Below, in pieces: positions 16,360 to 25,054 of a stretch of 64,000 nt of DNA. Within the stretch, counting starts at the first letter, position 1. The number at the start of each line of letters is the position of its first letter. Under the pieces are notes generated by a model that was not told where the DNA came from, did no database searches, and was given only the letters and a program-made list of their open reading frames with translations. The stretch is from the NCBI GenBank assembly GCA_949288065.1, contig CASEIL010000016.1, positions 1-64,000 on the forward strand. The letters run 5' to 3'. This DNA is from an uncultured Phascolarctobacterium sp. Its GTDB lineage: Bacteria; Bacillota; Negativicutes; Acidaminococcales; Acidaminococcaceae. A program made the position numbers and the translations under genes.

Positions 16360-19300
16360 ATGAAACGGAACAAAAATTTAGAAAGGGCAGTTATTTTAGG
16401 CCTGCTGTTAAGCACGGGTGTATATGGAAGTGCTTGGGCGGAAGATATTCAGAGCGGTGGTTTATGGACTGACGCAAATAAAGAAGTAGAAGCTGGAGAT
16501 AATTTAATTATTACTACTAATAGTATAGGCGTTGGATTTAATGGAACGGTTAATGTAAAAGACGGCGATTTAACAGTTAATGCAGGTTCTAATGGCGTAG
16601 AAAGTGGCTATACTGAAACAGCCCAAGTAAATATTTTAGCTAATAATATTGTTATAAATTCTGGAGCTAATGGTATTTTTGTATCAAAAGGTGACGGCGG
16701 TATTTTTAGTTCCAATAGAGGCTATGTTGTAATTGGTGAAGAAGATGGGCGTAAAATTGACAGTTTGACTATTCTGGCTGATGGACAAGGTATTGATAAT
16801 AAAAAAGGTAAAACAGAAATTTATGGTTCAGATAATAGTGTTATAAATATACATTCAACAGGTAATGGTGGAATAAATCCTAATCAGGCTGCAATAAACA
16901 ATGAGGGTAGTGGGGATAACGGAGTAGTTATAGTTGAAGGTGGTTCTATTAAACTTACAGCTGATACAGGAAATGGTGTAACCAACAATAGTGGTACAAC
17001 AACGCTTACATCAAAAAAAGTTATTATTGATGCTGATGTAGACGGAATACGTAATACTTCTGGTAAGGTTACTTTAAATACAGCTGAGCAAAATAGTATT
17101 AGTGCTGAAAGTAATGGTATAAACAACACAAGTAGTGGAACAATTGATATTAGTACGCAAACAAATAATATTATTACAGCTAAAGAAACAGGTATTTCAG
17201 CACAAAATGGTGTTGTTAATGTAACAGCAGGCACAAAGAATATTATCAATGCAGGCATACTTACTCAAAATATTGAAGATAAAAATATTGTATATGGCAA
17301 TAGTTTAGCTGTAAAAGCTGGTAATGAATTAAAATTAGGAAGTTTTGATCTTTCAAAGTCAGGTAATGTTAATTTAATGTCTGATAATAATTATATTAGC
17401 GGCGCTGTATATGCTAATGTTAAAGATACTAATGTAACAATAAAAGGAAATAATAATACTGCCGCCAACTACGTTTATTCTGCCGCTGTTATTGATGGCG
17501 CAGGTGATTTAGCTGGTAAAAAAACGACTGAAAATGGTGACGGAACAGTTACAACCACCGGCATGGACGTTGTTTCTGCTTTGTATGCTGAAGAAGGCGC
17601 AAATATTAACCTTTCAGGCGTGAATAATGTTCAAACATATTATGGTGACCCTTCTGACGAACATACTTCTGAAAGAGCTGTTTGGGCATATAAAGGTGCA
17701 AATATAACTATCGACGGTACAACAAATATCAGCACTTACGCATACGAAGTATCACCTGAAGATAAGGATATTGCCATTGCGGCTGGTACAGCAACGAAAT
17801 TAGATAGTGGTGATTTTACGGATGAAGCTCTTAGCAAAGTAGAGATGGCTAATGTAAATTTAAACTATCAGGCAGGCAGTTCCATCACTGGTGATATTTT
17901 GGCTGCTTATGGCGGCGAAGTGAATATTACGGACGCTAACCCTGCAACTATGTCTGTTGGCAGAAGTGGTGGTGCAACTGGTATTGCTATAACCGGTAAC
18001 CTGCTTGCCGGTAACACCGGTAAACTTACTGTTGACCTTGGCAATGGCGGCAGCTTAACTGGCCGTGCCGATGATTACGGCGATGCCAGCACTGAACACA
18101 TTACGCTTTACAACCCTGCATTTAGCAGTAATATTATACAAGGCGGCGATGTTACGCTCAACATGGGTGACGACAGCAAGTGGAATGTGCAGGGCCAAAG
18201 CTGGATTACCAATGTTAATACCAATGGCAATGTAACCATAGATTTAACCAATGCACAAAATGAGTATGAAAACTACAATTCCCACGCTTTAACCATTCGC
18301 AATTTAAACGGCGATGCTAACATTAAAATGAACCTTGACGGTGAGAGAAGCCAGAGCGATATGCTGTATATCGGGCAGGGCAGCGGCGAATATAATATCG
18401 AGCTGGCAGAGCTGGTAACTGTTGAAGATATGTATGCAAATCTTGATGATAATACTAAATTCAGCGGTTTACGTTTTGCAACTGTTGGCAAAGGTTCGGA
18501 CGTTAAATTTAATGTAACTGCCAAAGGGCAGGGCTTTAATAATGTTGTTTATACTGTTGATACCGACGTTTATGGTTCTGCTGTAAGCGAACATGAAAAT
18601 GATGCCTACAACGGCGGTGATGATACTACTTTATACAAACCTGGCAATGACGCAGTGAATGATTTATTAAACGGAAGCCAAACAGAGTCCGCTGAAAGTG
18701 GTGTTGCAACCTTAGCAGCAAATGATATAATGCTGCTGGCTGATGAAGCTGAAACCGTAAATGAGAATGAAGATAATCATCTCAACTATAAACTGGTAGA
18801 TATGAAAGCTGACGGGCTTACCGACGCAGGTAAAACCATGCTGAATATGAGCCGCGCTAACTACAGCAACGCTATTTACATGGACAGACTGAACAAACGC
18901 CTTGGCGAAGCACGCTACATTAACGACGACCCCGAAGAGGACGAAGGTATGTGGGTACGCATCCGCCACGACCGCATTGGTAAGGAAGATGCCTTCCGCA
19001 GCCAGAACACCATGTATGAACTGGGCTACGACAAACGTCAGGAATGTGACAACGGCAAACGCCGCGTAGGTTTTGCGGTTGACTATATGCACGGCGATAC
19101 CGGTTACAGCGACATTGCGGGCAAGGGCGAAATTGACCGTTACGGCTTGTGGCTGTATGATACCTGGACCGGCAACAAAGGGCACTATGTAGACTATGTT
19201 GCTAAATGGGGACACCTGCAAAACGATTTTGAAGTTTACAACATGGGCGATAATGAAAAAGTAACCGGCGATTATAGCAACAATGTATTCAGCATCAGCG

Positions 19301-19746
19301 CCGAATATGGACGCAAGAAAGATATGGGCAACGACTGGTACATTGAACCGCAGGCACAGTTGCAGCTGGCGCGTGTAACCGGTGCAGACTATGTAACCAG
19401 CCAGGGCACCAAAGTAAGTGTGGACGGCATTAACAGCTTAATCGGGCGTGCAGGCTTCCGTCTTGGCAAAGACTTTGGCGAAGAAAAACAAAGCACTGTT
19501 TACTTTAAAGCAGACGTGCTGCACGAGTTCCTGGGTGACCAGACCATCCGCGCGCTGGACGGAACTACTGGCGGCGATTGGCAGAGTGTTGACTACGAAA
19601 ACAAAGGCACCTGGTATGATATTGGTATCGGCTATGCAGCAATGTTAAGCCAGAGCACCTATGCGTTTATTGATTTGGAACAATCCTTTGGCAACGATAA
19701 CGACGATACCTATCAGATTAACGCAGGCGTACGCTGGACGTTTTAA
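16360..19746 (+). CDS. Autotransporter 1 (type V secretion), outer-membrane beta-barrel
   Basis: The 1128-residue protein has a signal peptide (cleavage after Ala27, SAWA). A long Asn/Thr/Gly-rich passenger of beta-helix type follows (about 30-780), then a linker and a C-terminal autotransporter barrel (about 860-1128). The barrel ends in NAGVRWTF, the expected C-terminal aromatic signal. In the first half of the passenger, imperfect repeats of about 20-25 residues carry the theme A-x-x-x-G-I-x-N-x-S-G. That part is visibly AT-rich while the barrel has the composition of the rest of the chromosome. GAAGGGG precedes ATG 16360. The passenger is probably an adhesin exposed at the surface; its ligand is unknown. 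Confidence 0.9.
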   Translation: MKRNKNLERAVILGLLLSTGVYGSAWAEDIQSGGLWTDANKEVEAGDNLIITTNSIGVGFNGTVNVKDGDLTVNAGSNGVESGYTETAQVNILANNIVINSGANGIFVSKGDGGIFSSNRGYVVIGEEDGRKIDSLTILADGQGIDNKKGKTEIYGSDNSVINIHSTGNGGINPNQAAINNEGSGDNGVVIVEGGSIKLTADTGNGVTNNSGTTTLTSKKVIIDADVDGIRNTSGKVTLNTAEQNSISAESNGINNTSSGTIDISTQTNNIITAKETGISAQNGVVNVTAGTKNIINAGILTQNIEDKNIVYGNSLAVKAGNELKLGSFDLSKSGNVNLMSDNNYISGAVYANVKDTNVTIKGNNNTAANYVYSAAVIDGAGDLAGKKTTENGDGTVTTTGMDVVSALYAEEGANINLSGVNNVQTYYGDPSDEHTSERAVWAYKGANITIDGTTNISTYAYEVSPEDKDIAIAAGTATKLDSGDFTDEALSKVEMANVNLNYQAGSSITGDILAAYGGEVNITDANPATMSVGRSGGATGIAITGNLLAGNTGKLTVDLGNGGSLTGRADDYGDASTEHITLYNPAFSSNIIQGGDVTLNMGDDSKWNVQGQSWITNVNTNGNVTIDLTNAQNEYENYNSHALTIRNLNGDANIKMNLDGERSQSDMLYIGQGSGEYNIELAELVTVEDMYANLDDNTKFSGLRFATVGKGSDVKFNVTAKGQGFNNVVYTVDTDVYGSAVSEHENDAYNGGDDTTLYKPGNDAVNDLLNGSQTESAESGVATLAANDIMLLADEAETVNENEDNHLNYKLVDMKADGLTDAGKTMLNMSRANYSNAIYMDRLNKRLGEARYINDDPEEDEGMWVRIRHDRIGKEDAFRSQNTMYELGYDKRQECDNGKRRVGFAVDYMHGDTGYSDIAGKGEIDRYGLWLYDTWTGNKGHYVDYVAKWGHLQNDFEVYNMGDNEKVTGDYSNNVFSISAEYGRKKDMGNDWYIEPQAQLQLARVTGADYVTSQGTKVSVDGINSLIGRAGFRLGKDFGEEKQSTVYFKADVLHEFLGDQTIRALDGTTGGDWQSVDYENKGTWYDIGIGYAAMLSQSTYAFIDLEQSFGNDNDDTYQINAGVRWTF

Positions 19747-19808
19747 GTGAGTCGCCATTTAGTGACGAGCTGAAAGCGAAGTCAATAAATGTGCCAGCAA
19801 ACTTGTGC

Positions 19809-19888
19809 AGATTTTGCGATTGAAGAACGAGCAAAATCTACGAACATTAATATCCAATAAAAGGGAGCTTTGCTCCCTTTTATTTTTA
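19809..19888 (+). terminator. Inverted repeat and terminator after autotransporter 1
   Basis: AGATTTTGC (19809-19817) and GCAAAATCT (19831-19839) form a first stem. AAAAGGGAGC (19859-19868) with GCTCCCTTTT (19872-19881), followed by ATTTTTAT, is the terminator. Nothing else is seen in 19747-19924. Confidence 0.88.
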
Positions 19889-19924
19889 TAAATTATATTC
19901 CATACAAATTTCACCATCCTTTTA

Positions 19925-19954
19925 TTGACATCATACCTTCTGATAGGGTAAAAT
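19925..19954 (+). promoter_or_regulatory. Promoter for the DUF1292 gene
   Basis: TTGACA (19925-19930), 18-bp spacer, TAAAAT (19949-19954). Confidence 0.7.
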
Positions 19955-19994
19955 AAGCCTGATTAACCTTGAATTTTTAGAAAGAGGTGCACAA

Positions 19995-20345
19995 ATGGAA
20001 GATAGTAAAGATTTTGAGCTTGAGCATGACCATATCGACGAAGAAGAAATTGTAGTATTTACCGACGAAGACGGCAACGAAATGTACTTCCGCGAGGAAA
20101 TGGTAATCCCCGTGGGCGAAAAGAGTTTTGCCGTGCTTTGCGCACTTGATGTTGACGGCTGCGAGTGCGGCGATGAAGAGTGCCACTGCCACGATGAAGA
20201 GGACGATGACGACGATAACGTGGTTATTGCCCGCATCGACTTTGACGAAGACGGCAACGAAACTTATCTTGCCCCGACCGACGAGGAATTTGAAGAGGTT
20301 AAAGCCGCTTACGAAAAACTCGTTGAAGAATGGGACGAAGAATAA
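19995..20345 (+). CDS. DUF1292 acidic protein (YrzB-like)
   Basis: This small, very acidic protein (116 residues) contains the DUF1292 theme: IVVFTDEDGNEMYFR, then FAVLCAL, and later VIARIDFDEDGNETYLAPTDEEFEEV. A central Asp/Glu/His/Cys-rich stretch (about 55-77) could bind metal. In Firmicutes yrzB-type genes lie close to mltG and ruvX, and mltG follows here after a terminator. Function is unknown. AAAGAGG precedes ATG 19995. Confidence 0.88.
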   Translation: MEDSKDFELEHDHIDEEEIVVFTDEDGNEMYFREEMVIPVGEKSFAVLCALDVDGCECGDEECHCHDEEDDDDDNVVIARIDFDEDGNETYLAPTDEEFEEVKAAYEKLVEEWDEE

Positions 20346-20354
20346 AAGTTTGCC

Positions 20355-20382
20355 TGCCGGGCCTTGTGCCCGGCATTTTTTA
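20355..20382 (+). terminator. Terminator after the DUF1292 gene
   Basis: TGCCGGGC (20355-20362) with GCCCGGCA (20368-20375) and a run of six T. Confidence 0.9.
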
Positions 20383-20409
20383 AGTACAACAGTTTAGGGG
20401 CAGTAAAGT

Positions 20410-21423
20410 ATGAGAAGATTATTGCCGTTTATAATGAGCTTTGCGCTGGTAATTTTTGTGGCGGCGTACTGGGTGCTTAACTACACCGGCAACAACGCCT
20501 CGCTGGCGGATGGCAAAACCTACACCGTAACCGTCGAAAACGGCATGACGGCGGCGGACATTGCCAATATGCTGCACAGGCAAAAGCTCATCAAAAAGCC
20601 GGAAGGCTTCCGCATAGAAGCGCGTATTATGGGGCTGGAGGGCAAATTGCAGGCCGGCAGCTATGAGATACCGGCGGGCATTTCCAACACCGAAATTATA
20701 GATATTTTGGCGCGCGGGCAGGTTAAAACCGTAAGCTTTACCGTGCCGGAGGGCTACACCGTAGAAAAAACGGCGGCCAAGCTGGCGGCGGAAGGCCTGG
20801 GCGACGCTGAAAAGTTTAAAGAGGCGGCGCGCAACTACACGCCTTACAAATATATGGAAACCAATAACCAGAGCGTAATTTACAAGGCGGAGGGCTTTAT
20901 CTTTCCTTCAACCTACCAGTTTAACGACAGCATGACGGAAAAGGATATGCTGGCGATGATGGTTAAGGAGTTTAACACGCAGATTAACCGCGAAAAAATC
21001 GGCGAAGCCGCCGCCAAAGCGGATATGCCGCTGCGCGACGTTGTAACCATCGCTTCGATGGTAGAGCTGGAAGCAGTTTACCCGGAGGAGCAGCCGCGCA
21101 TTGCAGGCGTATTTTTGCGCCGCTTGCAGATTTATATGCCGATACAGTCCGATACCACCATTCAATACATTTTGGGCGGCGAGCAGAAGGAAGAAATCAC
21201 CTTCGCCGATACGGAAATCCAAAACCCGTACAACACCTATGTTAACGCAGGTTTGCCGCCGGGGCCGATTGGCAGCCCGGGCTTATCCGCCCTTAAGGCG
21301 GTGCTGAACCCGGAAAAGACGGATTATTTGTATTTTGTGGCGGAAAAAGACGGGCACCACCGGTTTACGCGCACCTACGAGGAGCATTTGCAGGCGATAG
21401 AGGAAATTCACGGAAAACAGTAA
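20410..21423 (+). CDS. mltG: Endolytic murein transglycosylase MltG
   Basis: MltG cuts nascent glycan strands in the membrane and sets their length. The 337-residue protein has one N-terminal membrane segment (about 5-27), a LysM-like region (NGMTAADIANMLHRQKLIK) and the YceG catalytic domain. The latter shows ASMVELEAVYPEEQPRIAGVF with conserved Glu residues, then QSDTTIQY and YNTYVNAGLPPGPIGSPG. The catalytic Glu is in the ASMVELEA block. It is followed 9 bp later by the U32 peptidase, a common pairing in Firmicutes. Confidence 0.95.
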   Translation: MRRLLPFIMSFALVIFVAAYWVLNYTGNNASLADGKTYTVTVENGMTAADIANMLHRQKLIKKPEGFRIEARIMGLEGKLQAGSYEIPAGISNTEIIDILARGQVKTVSFTVPEGYTVEKTAAKLAAEGLGDAEKFKEAARNYTPYKYMETNNQSVIYKAEGFIFPSTYQFNDSMTEKDMLAMMVKEFNTQINREKIGEAAAKADMPLRDVVTIASMVELEAVYPEEQPRIAGVFLRRLQIYMPIQSDTTIQYILGGEQKEEITFADTEIQNPYNTYVNAGLPPGPIGSPGLSALKAVLNPEKTDYLYFVAEKDGHHRFTRTYEEHLQAIEEIHGKQ

Positions 21424-21432
21424 AGGATAAAA

Positions 21433-22665
21433 ATGACGGAAAAATTATTTAAGCCGGAGCTTTTGGCGCCGGCAGGAAACATGGAAAAGTGCAAAATGGC
21501 GCTGCTTTACGGTGCGGACGCCGTTTACCTTGGCGGCAAAATGTTTGGGCTGCGCGCTTTTGCCAACAATTTTGAGCTGGACGAGATTAAAGAGGCGTGC
21601 GCTTTTGCCCATTCGTTAGGCAAAAAGGTTTATGTAACCGTAAATATTTTTGCGCATAACAGCGATATTGAAAAATTGCCGGATTATTTGCTGGGGCTGG
21701 AGGCCGCCGGTGCGGACGCGCTTTTAATAAGCGATTTGGGCGTGTGGAGCGTTGCCCGCCGCGTGGTGCCCAACATGCCGCTGCACGTCAGCACGCAGGC
21801 CAACACCACCAACTGGGCGGGCGTGGAAGCGTGGAAGGCGCTGGGCGCTGAGCGCGTTGTGCTGGCGCGCGAGCTTTCGCTGGCTGAGATTGCGGAAATT
21901 GGCGCTAAATGCGATATTGAGCTGGAAGCATTTGTGCACGGCGCAATGTGCATATCTTACAGCGGGCGCTGCCTTTTAAGCAGCTACCTTACCGGGCGCG
22001 ACGGCAACCGCGGCGCGTGTGCGCAGGCCTGCCGCTGGGAATATACCCTGCACGAAAAGAACCGCCCCGGCGAGAACTACGACCTTGAGGAAGATTCGCA
22101 CGGCACCTATGTAATGAACAGCAAGGATTTGTGCCTTTTGGCGCGCATTCCGCAGCTTGTTAAAGCGGGCGTGTGCAGCTTAAAAATTGAAGGGCGCATG
22201 AAGAGCGTGCATTATGTGGCAACCGTGGTCAGCGTGTACCGCAAGGCTATCGACGCCTTTATGGCGGACCCGGAAGGCTACAAAGTGCAGCCCGAATGGC
22301 TGGAAGAGCTGAACAAAGTATCGCACCGCCCTTACACCGAAGGCTTTGCCTTTGGCACGCCCGGCGCGGATGCGCAGGTTTACACCACCAGCAGCTACGA
22401 GCAGACGCACGATTTTGTAGGCATTGTGCTGGGCTACGACGAAGCCAATAAAAAAGCGCTGATTGAGCAGCGCAACAATGTAAAAAGCGGTGAAGAGCTG
22501 GAGCTTTTAATGCCGGACGGCACCTTGATGCCGTTGGTTTTGGCGGATATGACGGACGCAGAAGGCACGCCGATAGACTGCGCGCCGCACGCACGCCAGC
22601 ATTTTTACATCAGTTGCGGCACCAAATTACTGCCAAATTCGCTTTTGCGGAGGAAAATTTTATGA
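21433..22665 (+). CDS. Peptidase U32 family protein (TrhP/YrrO type)
   Basis: The 410-residue protein starts with PELLAPAGNMEKCKMALLYGADAVYLGG and has the family signature EAFVHGAMCISYSGRCLLS (near 170-190) and SLKIEGRMKSVHYVA. Cysteines in the GRCLLSSY and RGACAQACRW blocks probably hold an iron-sulfur cluster. Members annotated as collagenase-like peptidases act in tRNA hydroxylation (TrhP, prephenate-dependent ho5U synthesis). This shorter form behind mltG resembles Bacillus YrrN/YrrO. The gene overlaps the next one by ATGA. Confidence 0.92.
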   Translation: MTEKLFKPELLAPAGNMEKCKMALLYGADAVYLGGKMFGLRAFANNFELDEIKEACAFAHSLGKKVYVTVNIFAHNSDIEKLPDYLLGLEAAGADALLISDLGVWSVARRVVPNMPLHVSTQANTTNWAGVEAWKALGAERVVLARELSLAEIAEIGAKCDIELEAFVHGAMCISYSGRCLLSSYLTGRDGNRGACAQACRWEYTLHEKNRPGENYDLEEDSHGTYVMNSKDLCLLARIPQLVKAGVCSLKIEGRMKSVHYVATVVSVYRKAIDAFMADPEGYKVQPEWLEELNKVSHRPYTEGFAFGTPGADAQVYTTSSYEQTHDFVGIVLGYDEANKKALIEQRNNVKSGEELELLMPDGTLMPLVLADMTDAEGTPIDCAPHARQHFYISCGTKLLPNSLLRRKIL

Positions 22666-22886
22666 GCGATGACCGAAGTATAATATATGTGCGCGTTGCG
22701 CCGGAACGCATTGCTGATGTGAACTGGATTATGGAAGGCTACGAGCATCTGGCGCTTGTAAGCACTATCGACCCGGCAGAAGGCGTGGTTAAGCTTTTGG
22801 GCACGCCCGATACCTACAACGATGTTATGGAAATAATTGAAAACATGCCCTTTACGGCAGAGGTTTTAGAAACCGAACCCGTATAA
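22662..22886 (+). CDS. DUF4911 small protein
   Basis: This 74-residue protein (IIYVRVAPERIADVNWIMEGYEHLALVSTI) belongs by its look to DUF4911, a family next to U32 peptidases in Clostridia and Negativicutes. It resembles a ferredoxin-fold or regulatory domain: short, no membrane segment, no cysteines. ATG 22662 overlaps the upstream stop by four bases (ATGA) with GCGGAGG upstream, so translation is coupled to the U32 gene. Function is unknown. Confidence 0.8.
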   Translation: MSDDRSIIYVRVAPERIADVNWIMEGYEHLALVSTIDPAEGVVKLLGTPDTYNDVMEIIENMPFTAEVLETEPV

Positions 22887-22891
22887 ACAGT

Positions 22892-22921
22892 AAGCCCTGT
22901 GCACCGCGCGCAGGGCTTTTG
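22892..22921 (+). terminator. Terminator after the DUF4911 gene
   Basis: AAGCCCTG-TGC (22892-22902) pairs with GCGCAGGGCTT (22908-22918), then TT. Confidence 0.8.
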
Positions 22922-23004
22922 TATGCTGACGCCGAAATTAAAACTGTGGTATAATTAAATAAGGGTATGCGGCGCGATATTTGCGTAATTTTATGCGGCA
23001 AATA

Positions 23005-23033
23005 GTGACATTGCGCCATGTTTATGATAAAAT
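23005..23033 (+). promoter_or_regulatory. Promoter for M24 peptidase-efp
   Basis: GTGACA (23005-23010), 17 bp, TAAAAT (23028-23033). A second TATAAT further upstream near 22950 may be another start. Confidence 0.6.
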
Positions 23034-23073
23034 ATATAAGTATTATTGTTTAAGAAGGAATGGTGGAATAGAA

Positions 23074-24138
23074 ATGATGCAGCGTTTGGGCAGGTTTTTA
23101 AGCCTGATGGCTTCCGAAGGCCTGGATTGCGTTATCGTCAAAGATATTCCTACAATCCGTTATTTAACGGGCTTCCGCGGCGACAGCAGCCTGCTTTACG
23201 CCGACAGCAAAAGCACGGTGCTGATAACGGACGGTCGCTACACAACGCAGGCGCAGGGCGAGGTTGCTAAGTTTTGCAGGGTGTTTACCTATAAGGATAA
23301 CATCTGGCGGGCGGCCGCAGATTTTGTGGGCACGCATACCAAGGTTGGCTTTGACGGCGCAGCTTACAGTTACAACGATTACAACAGCCTTAGGGCTGAG
23401 CTGCCGGACAAAACTCTGGCCAGCATTGATTTGAAGTACCTGCGCATGGTGAAGGACGAGCGCGAGCTGAACCTGATGTGGAAGGCGTTTAAGATTGCCG
23501 ACCGGGCGTTTTTGAAGCTGCTGCCGGAGATTAAGCCGGGCATGACGGAAAAGGCGCTGGCTGCAAGGCTTGAATACTACATGAGCAGCATGGGCAGCGA
23601 AAAGCCTTCGTTTGATACCATTATTGCTTCCGGCGCACGCAGCGCGCTGCCGCACGGCATGGCAAGCGATAAGGAAATTGAAATAGGCGATTTTATTACC
23701 TTCGATTTCGGTGCTGTGTACGACGGCTACCATTCTGATATGACGCGCACTGTTGTTTTGGGCATGGCCAATTCGTGGCATAAAGAGATTTATACCATTG
23801 TGGAAGAAGCCCAGTGGCGCGGCTTAAAGGCTGCCAAACCCGGCATGACCGGTGCAGAGCTGGACGCTATTGTGCGGGATTACATAACCTCGCGCGGCTA
23901 CGGCGAAAATTATGTGCACGGGCTGGGGCACGGCGTAGGGCTTGAGATTCACGAGATGCCCAACATTAATAAACGCGGTACTGATGTTGTGCTTGCACCA
24001 GGCATGACGTTCAGCATAGAACCAGGTATTTACATTCCCGGCAAGGGCGGTGTACGTATCGAAGACACGGTTGTATTGACGGATGACGGCGCGAAAGTGC
24101 TGTGCGGCGTTAAAAAGCAACTGATGGAGATTGTTTAA
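23074..24138 (+). CDS. M24B Xaa-Pro aminopeptidase (YqhT type)
   Basis: The 354-residue protein has a creatinase-like N-terminal domain (YLTGFRGDSSLLYADS) and a pita-bread metallopeptidase domain. Its metal ligands lie in DFGAVYDGYHSDMTRT (two Asp), HGLGHGVGLEIHE (His) and the two late Glu in SIEPGIYI and VRIEDTVVL. It removes N-terminal residues before proline. GGTGGA stands 7 bases before ATG 23074. The in-frame extension to 22981 would cover the promoter. It precedes efp by 25 bp, the usual Firmicutes order. Both deal with proline-rich proteins, though a functional link is inference. Confidence 0.93.
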   Translation: MMQRLGRFLSLMASEGLDCVIVKDIPTIRYLTGFRGDSSLLYADSKSTVLITDGRYTTQAQGEVAKFCRVFTYKDNIWRAAADFVGTHTKVGFDGAAYSYNDYNSLRAELPDKTLASIDLKYLRMVKDERELNLMWKAFKIADRAFLKLLPEIKPGMTEKALAARLEYYMSSMGSEKPSFDTIIASGARSALPHGMASDKEIEIGDFITFDFGAVYDGYHSDMTRTVVLGMANSWHKEIYTIVEEAQWRGLKAAKPGMTGAELDAIVRDYITSRGYGENYVHGLGHGVGLEIHEMPNINKRGTDVVLAPGMTFSIEPGIYIPGKGGVRIEDTVVLTDDGAKVLCGVKKQLMEIV

Positions 24139-24163
24139 TTTTAAATAAACAGGAGGAGCATTT

Positions 24164-24721
24164 ATGATTTCAACCAACGAATTTAAAACAAACGTAACTG
24201 TTACCATCGACGGCGACGCATGGCAGGTTGTTGAGTTTCAGCATGTAAAACCGGGTAAAGGCGCTGCTTTTGTCCGTGCAAAAATGCGCAACCTCTGTAC
24301 CGGCGCTGTTGTAGAACGTACCTTCAATGCCGGCGAGCGTATGCCGAAGGCTCACATTGACCGCCGTGCTATGCAGTTCCTGTATGAATCTGACGGTATG
24401 TATGTGTTCATGGACAATGAAACCTACGAACAGTCCGAACTGACTAAGGAACAGCTTGGCAACGCCATCAACTTCCTTAAAGAGAACATGGACGCTAAAA
24501 TTATGATTTACAGCGGCCGCGTTATCGGCGTTGACCTGCCGAACACTGTTGAGCTGACTGTTGTTAAAACCGACCCGGGCATCCGCGGCGATACGGCTAC
24601 CGGCGGCAGCAAACCCGCAACTATGGATACCGGCTATGTTGTTAAAGTGCCTCTGTTCATCAACGAAGGCGACGTACTCAACATTGATACCCGCACTGGC
24701 GAATACATTTCCCGCGCTTAA
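24164..24721 (+). CDS. efp: Translation elongation factor P
   Basis: EF-P relieves ribosome stalling at polyproline. The 185-residue protein has the N-terminal KOW-like domain with [12 protein letters not shown], where Lys32 at the PGKG tip is the residue modified in several bacteria, and two OB-type domains ending [19 protein letters not shown] precedes ATG 24164. No epmA or epmB is nearby. A strong terminator follows. Confidence 0.98.
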   Translation: MISTNEFKTNVTVTIDGDAWQVVEFQHVKPGKGAAFVRAKMRNLCTGAVVERTFNAGERMPKAHIDRRAMQFLYESDGMYVFMDNETYEQSELTKEQLGNAINFLKENMDAKIMIYSGRVIGVDLPNTVELTVVKTDPGIRGDTATGGSKPATMDTGYVVKVPLFINEGDVLNIDTRTGEYISRA

Positions 24722-24758
24722 CTGAGCGCCGCTTAGCTAAAAATCAATACTAAATAAC

Positions 24759-24789
24759 AAAGGGCTGAACGTAATGTTCAGCCCTTTTA
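24759..24789 (+). terminator. Terminator after efp
   Basis: AAAGGGCTGAAC (24759-24770) with GTTCAGCCCTTT (24776-24787), perfect 12 pairs, then T. It isolates efp from locus A. Confidence 0.92.
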
Positions 24790-24805
24790 CTATATAAATA
24801 TGCAC

Positions 24806-24834
24806 TTGTCTTAAAGATGAAAGTCTGTTACAAT
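24806..24834 (+). promoter_or_regulatory. Locus A sense promoter
   Basis: TTGTCT (24806-24811), 17-bp spacer, TACAAT (24829-24834). A start a few bases later begins the RNA with the 43-nt stretch (24833-24875) that is identical in locus B. Confidence 0.75.
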
Positions 24835-24840
24835 AAACAG

Positions 24841-24952
24841 GCAAATGTGCTGCCATAACGGTAGGCGGTTAGCCCCTCTGCGGAGGGACTGTGACCCTCC
24901 GATGAAATAGAAATCCGGCATAAGCCGGAAATACTATGAAGGAGGGGATAGC
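24841..24952 (+). other. Structured leader of locus A peptide
   Basis: From 5' to 3' the leader holds: CTGCC-ATAAC-GGTAG hairpin; CCCTC (from 24874) pairing with GAGGG (24882-24886); a single-stranded ACCCTCC (24894-24900) complementary to the ribosome site GGAGGG(G) at 24941-24947; and a CCGGC-ATAA-GCCGG hairpin (24915-24928). Locus B keeps the same order with changed but still paired bases. The leader probably hides the ribosome site until refolded. Confidence 0.6.
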
Positions 24953-25054
24953 GTGGATATTTTAGCATTGTTAATAACCTTCACTGGTTATACAATAGCT
25001 GTATTTTCCCTGGGCTATACCCTTGGGAAAGATATTGCCCGCAAAAACAGATAA
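24953..25054 (+). CDS. Small single-membrane-helix peptide, candidate type I toxin (locus A)
   Basis: GTG 24953 opens a 33-residue frame with AAGGAGGGG at the right distance. The peptide is one hydrophobic helix (about residues 4-25) ending in a charged, basic tail (GKDIARKNR). It shares GYTI-x-VF-x-x-GYT-x-GKDI with the 31-residue peptide at 61007. Size and layout resemble holin-like or Fst/BsrG type I toxins. The ATG at 24936 is in another frame and gives only nine codons. The convergent RNA promoter at 25157-25184 supports an RNA-controlled gene. Activity is not shown by sequence. Confidence 0.72.
   Translation: MDILALLITFTGYTIAVFSLGYTLGKDIARKNR

Noticed and set aside
16800-17300. Repeats in the autotransporter passenger considered as a CRISPR array or tandem repeat
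   Set aside because: The repeats are imperfect at DNA level, have no constant spacer length and are in frame with the passenger protein.
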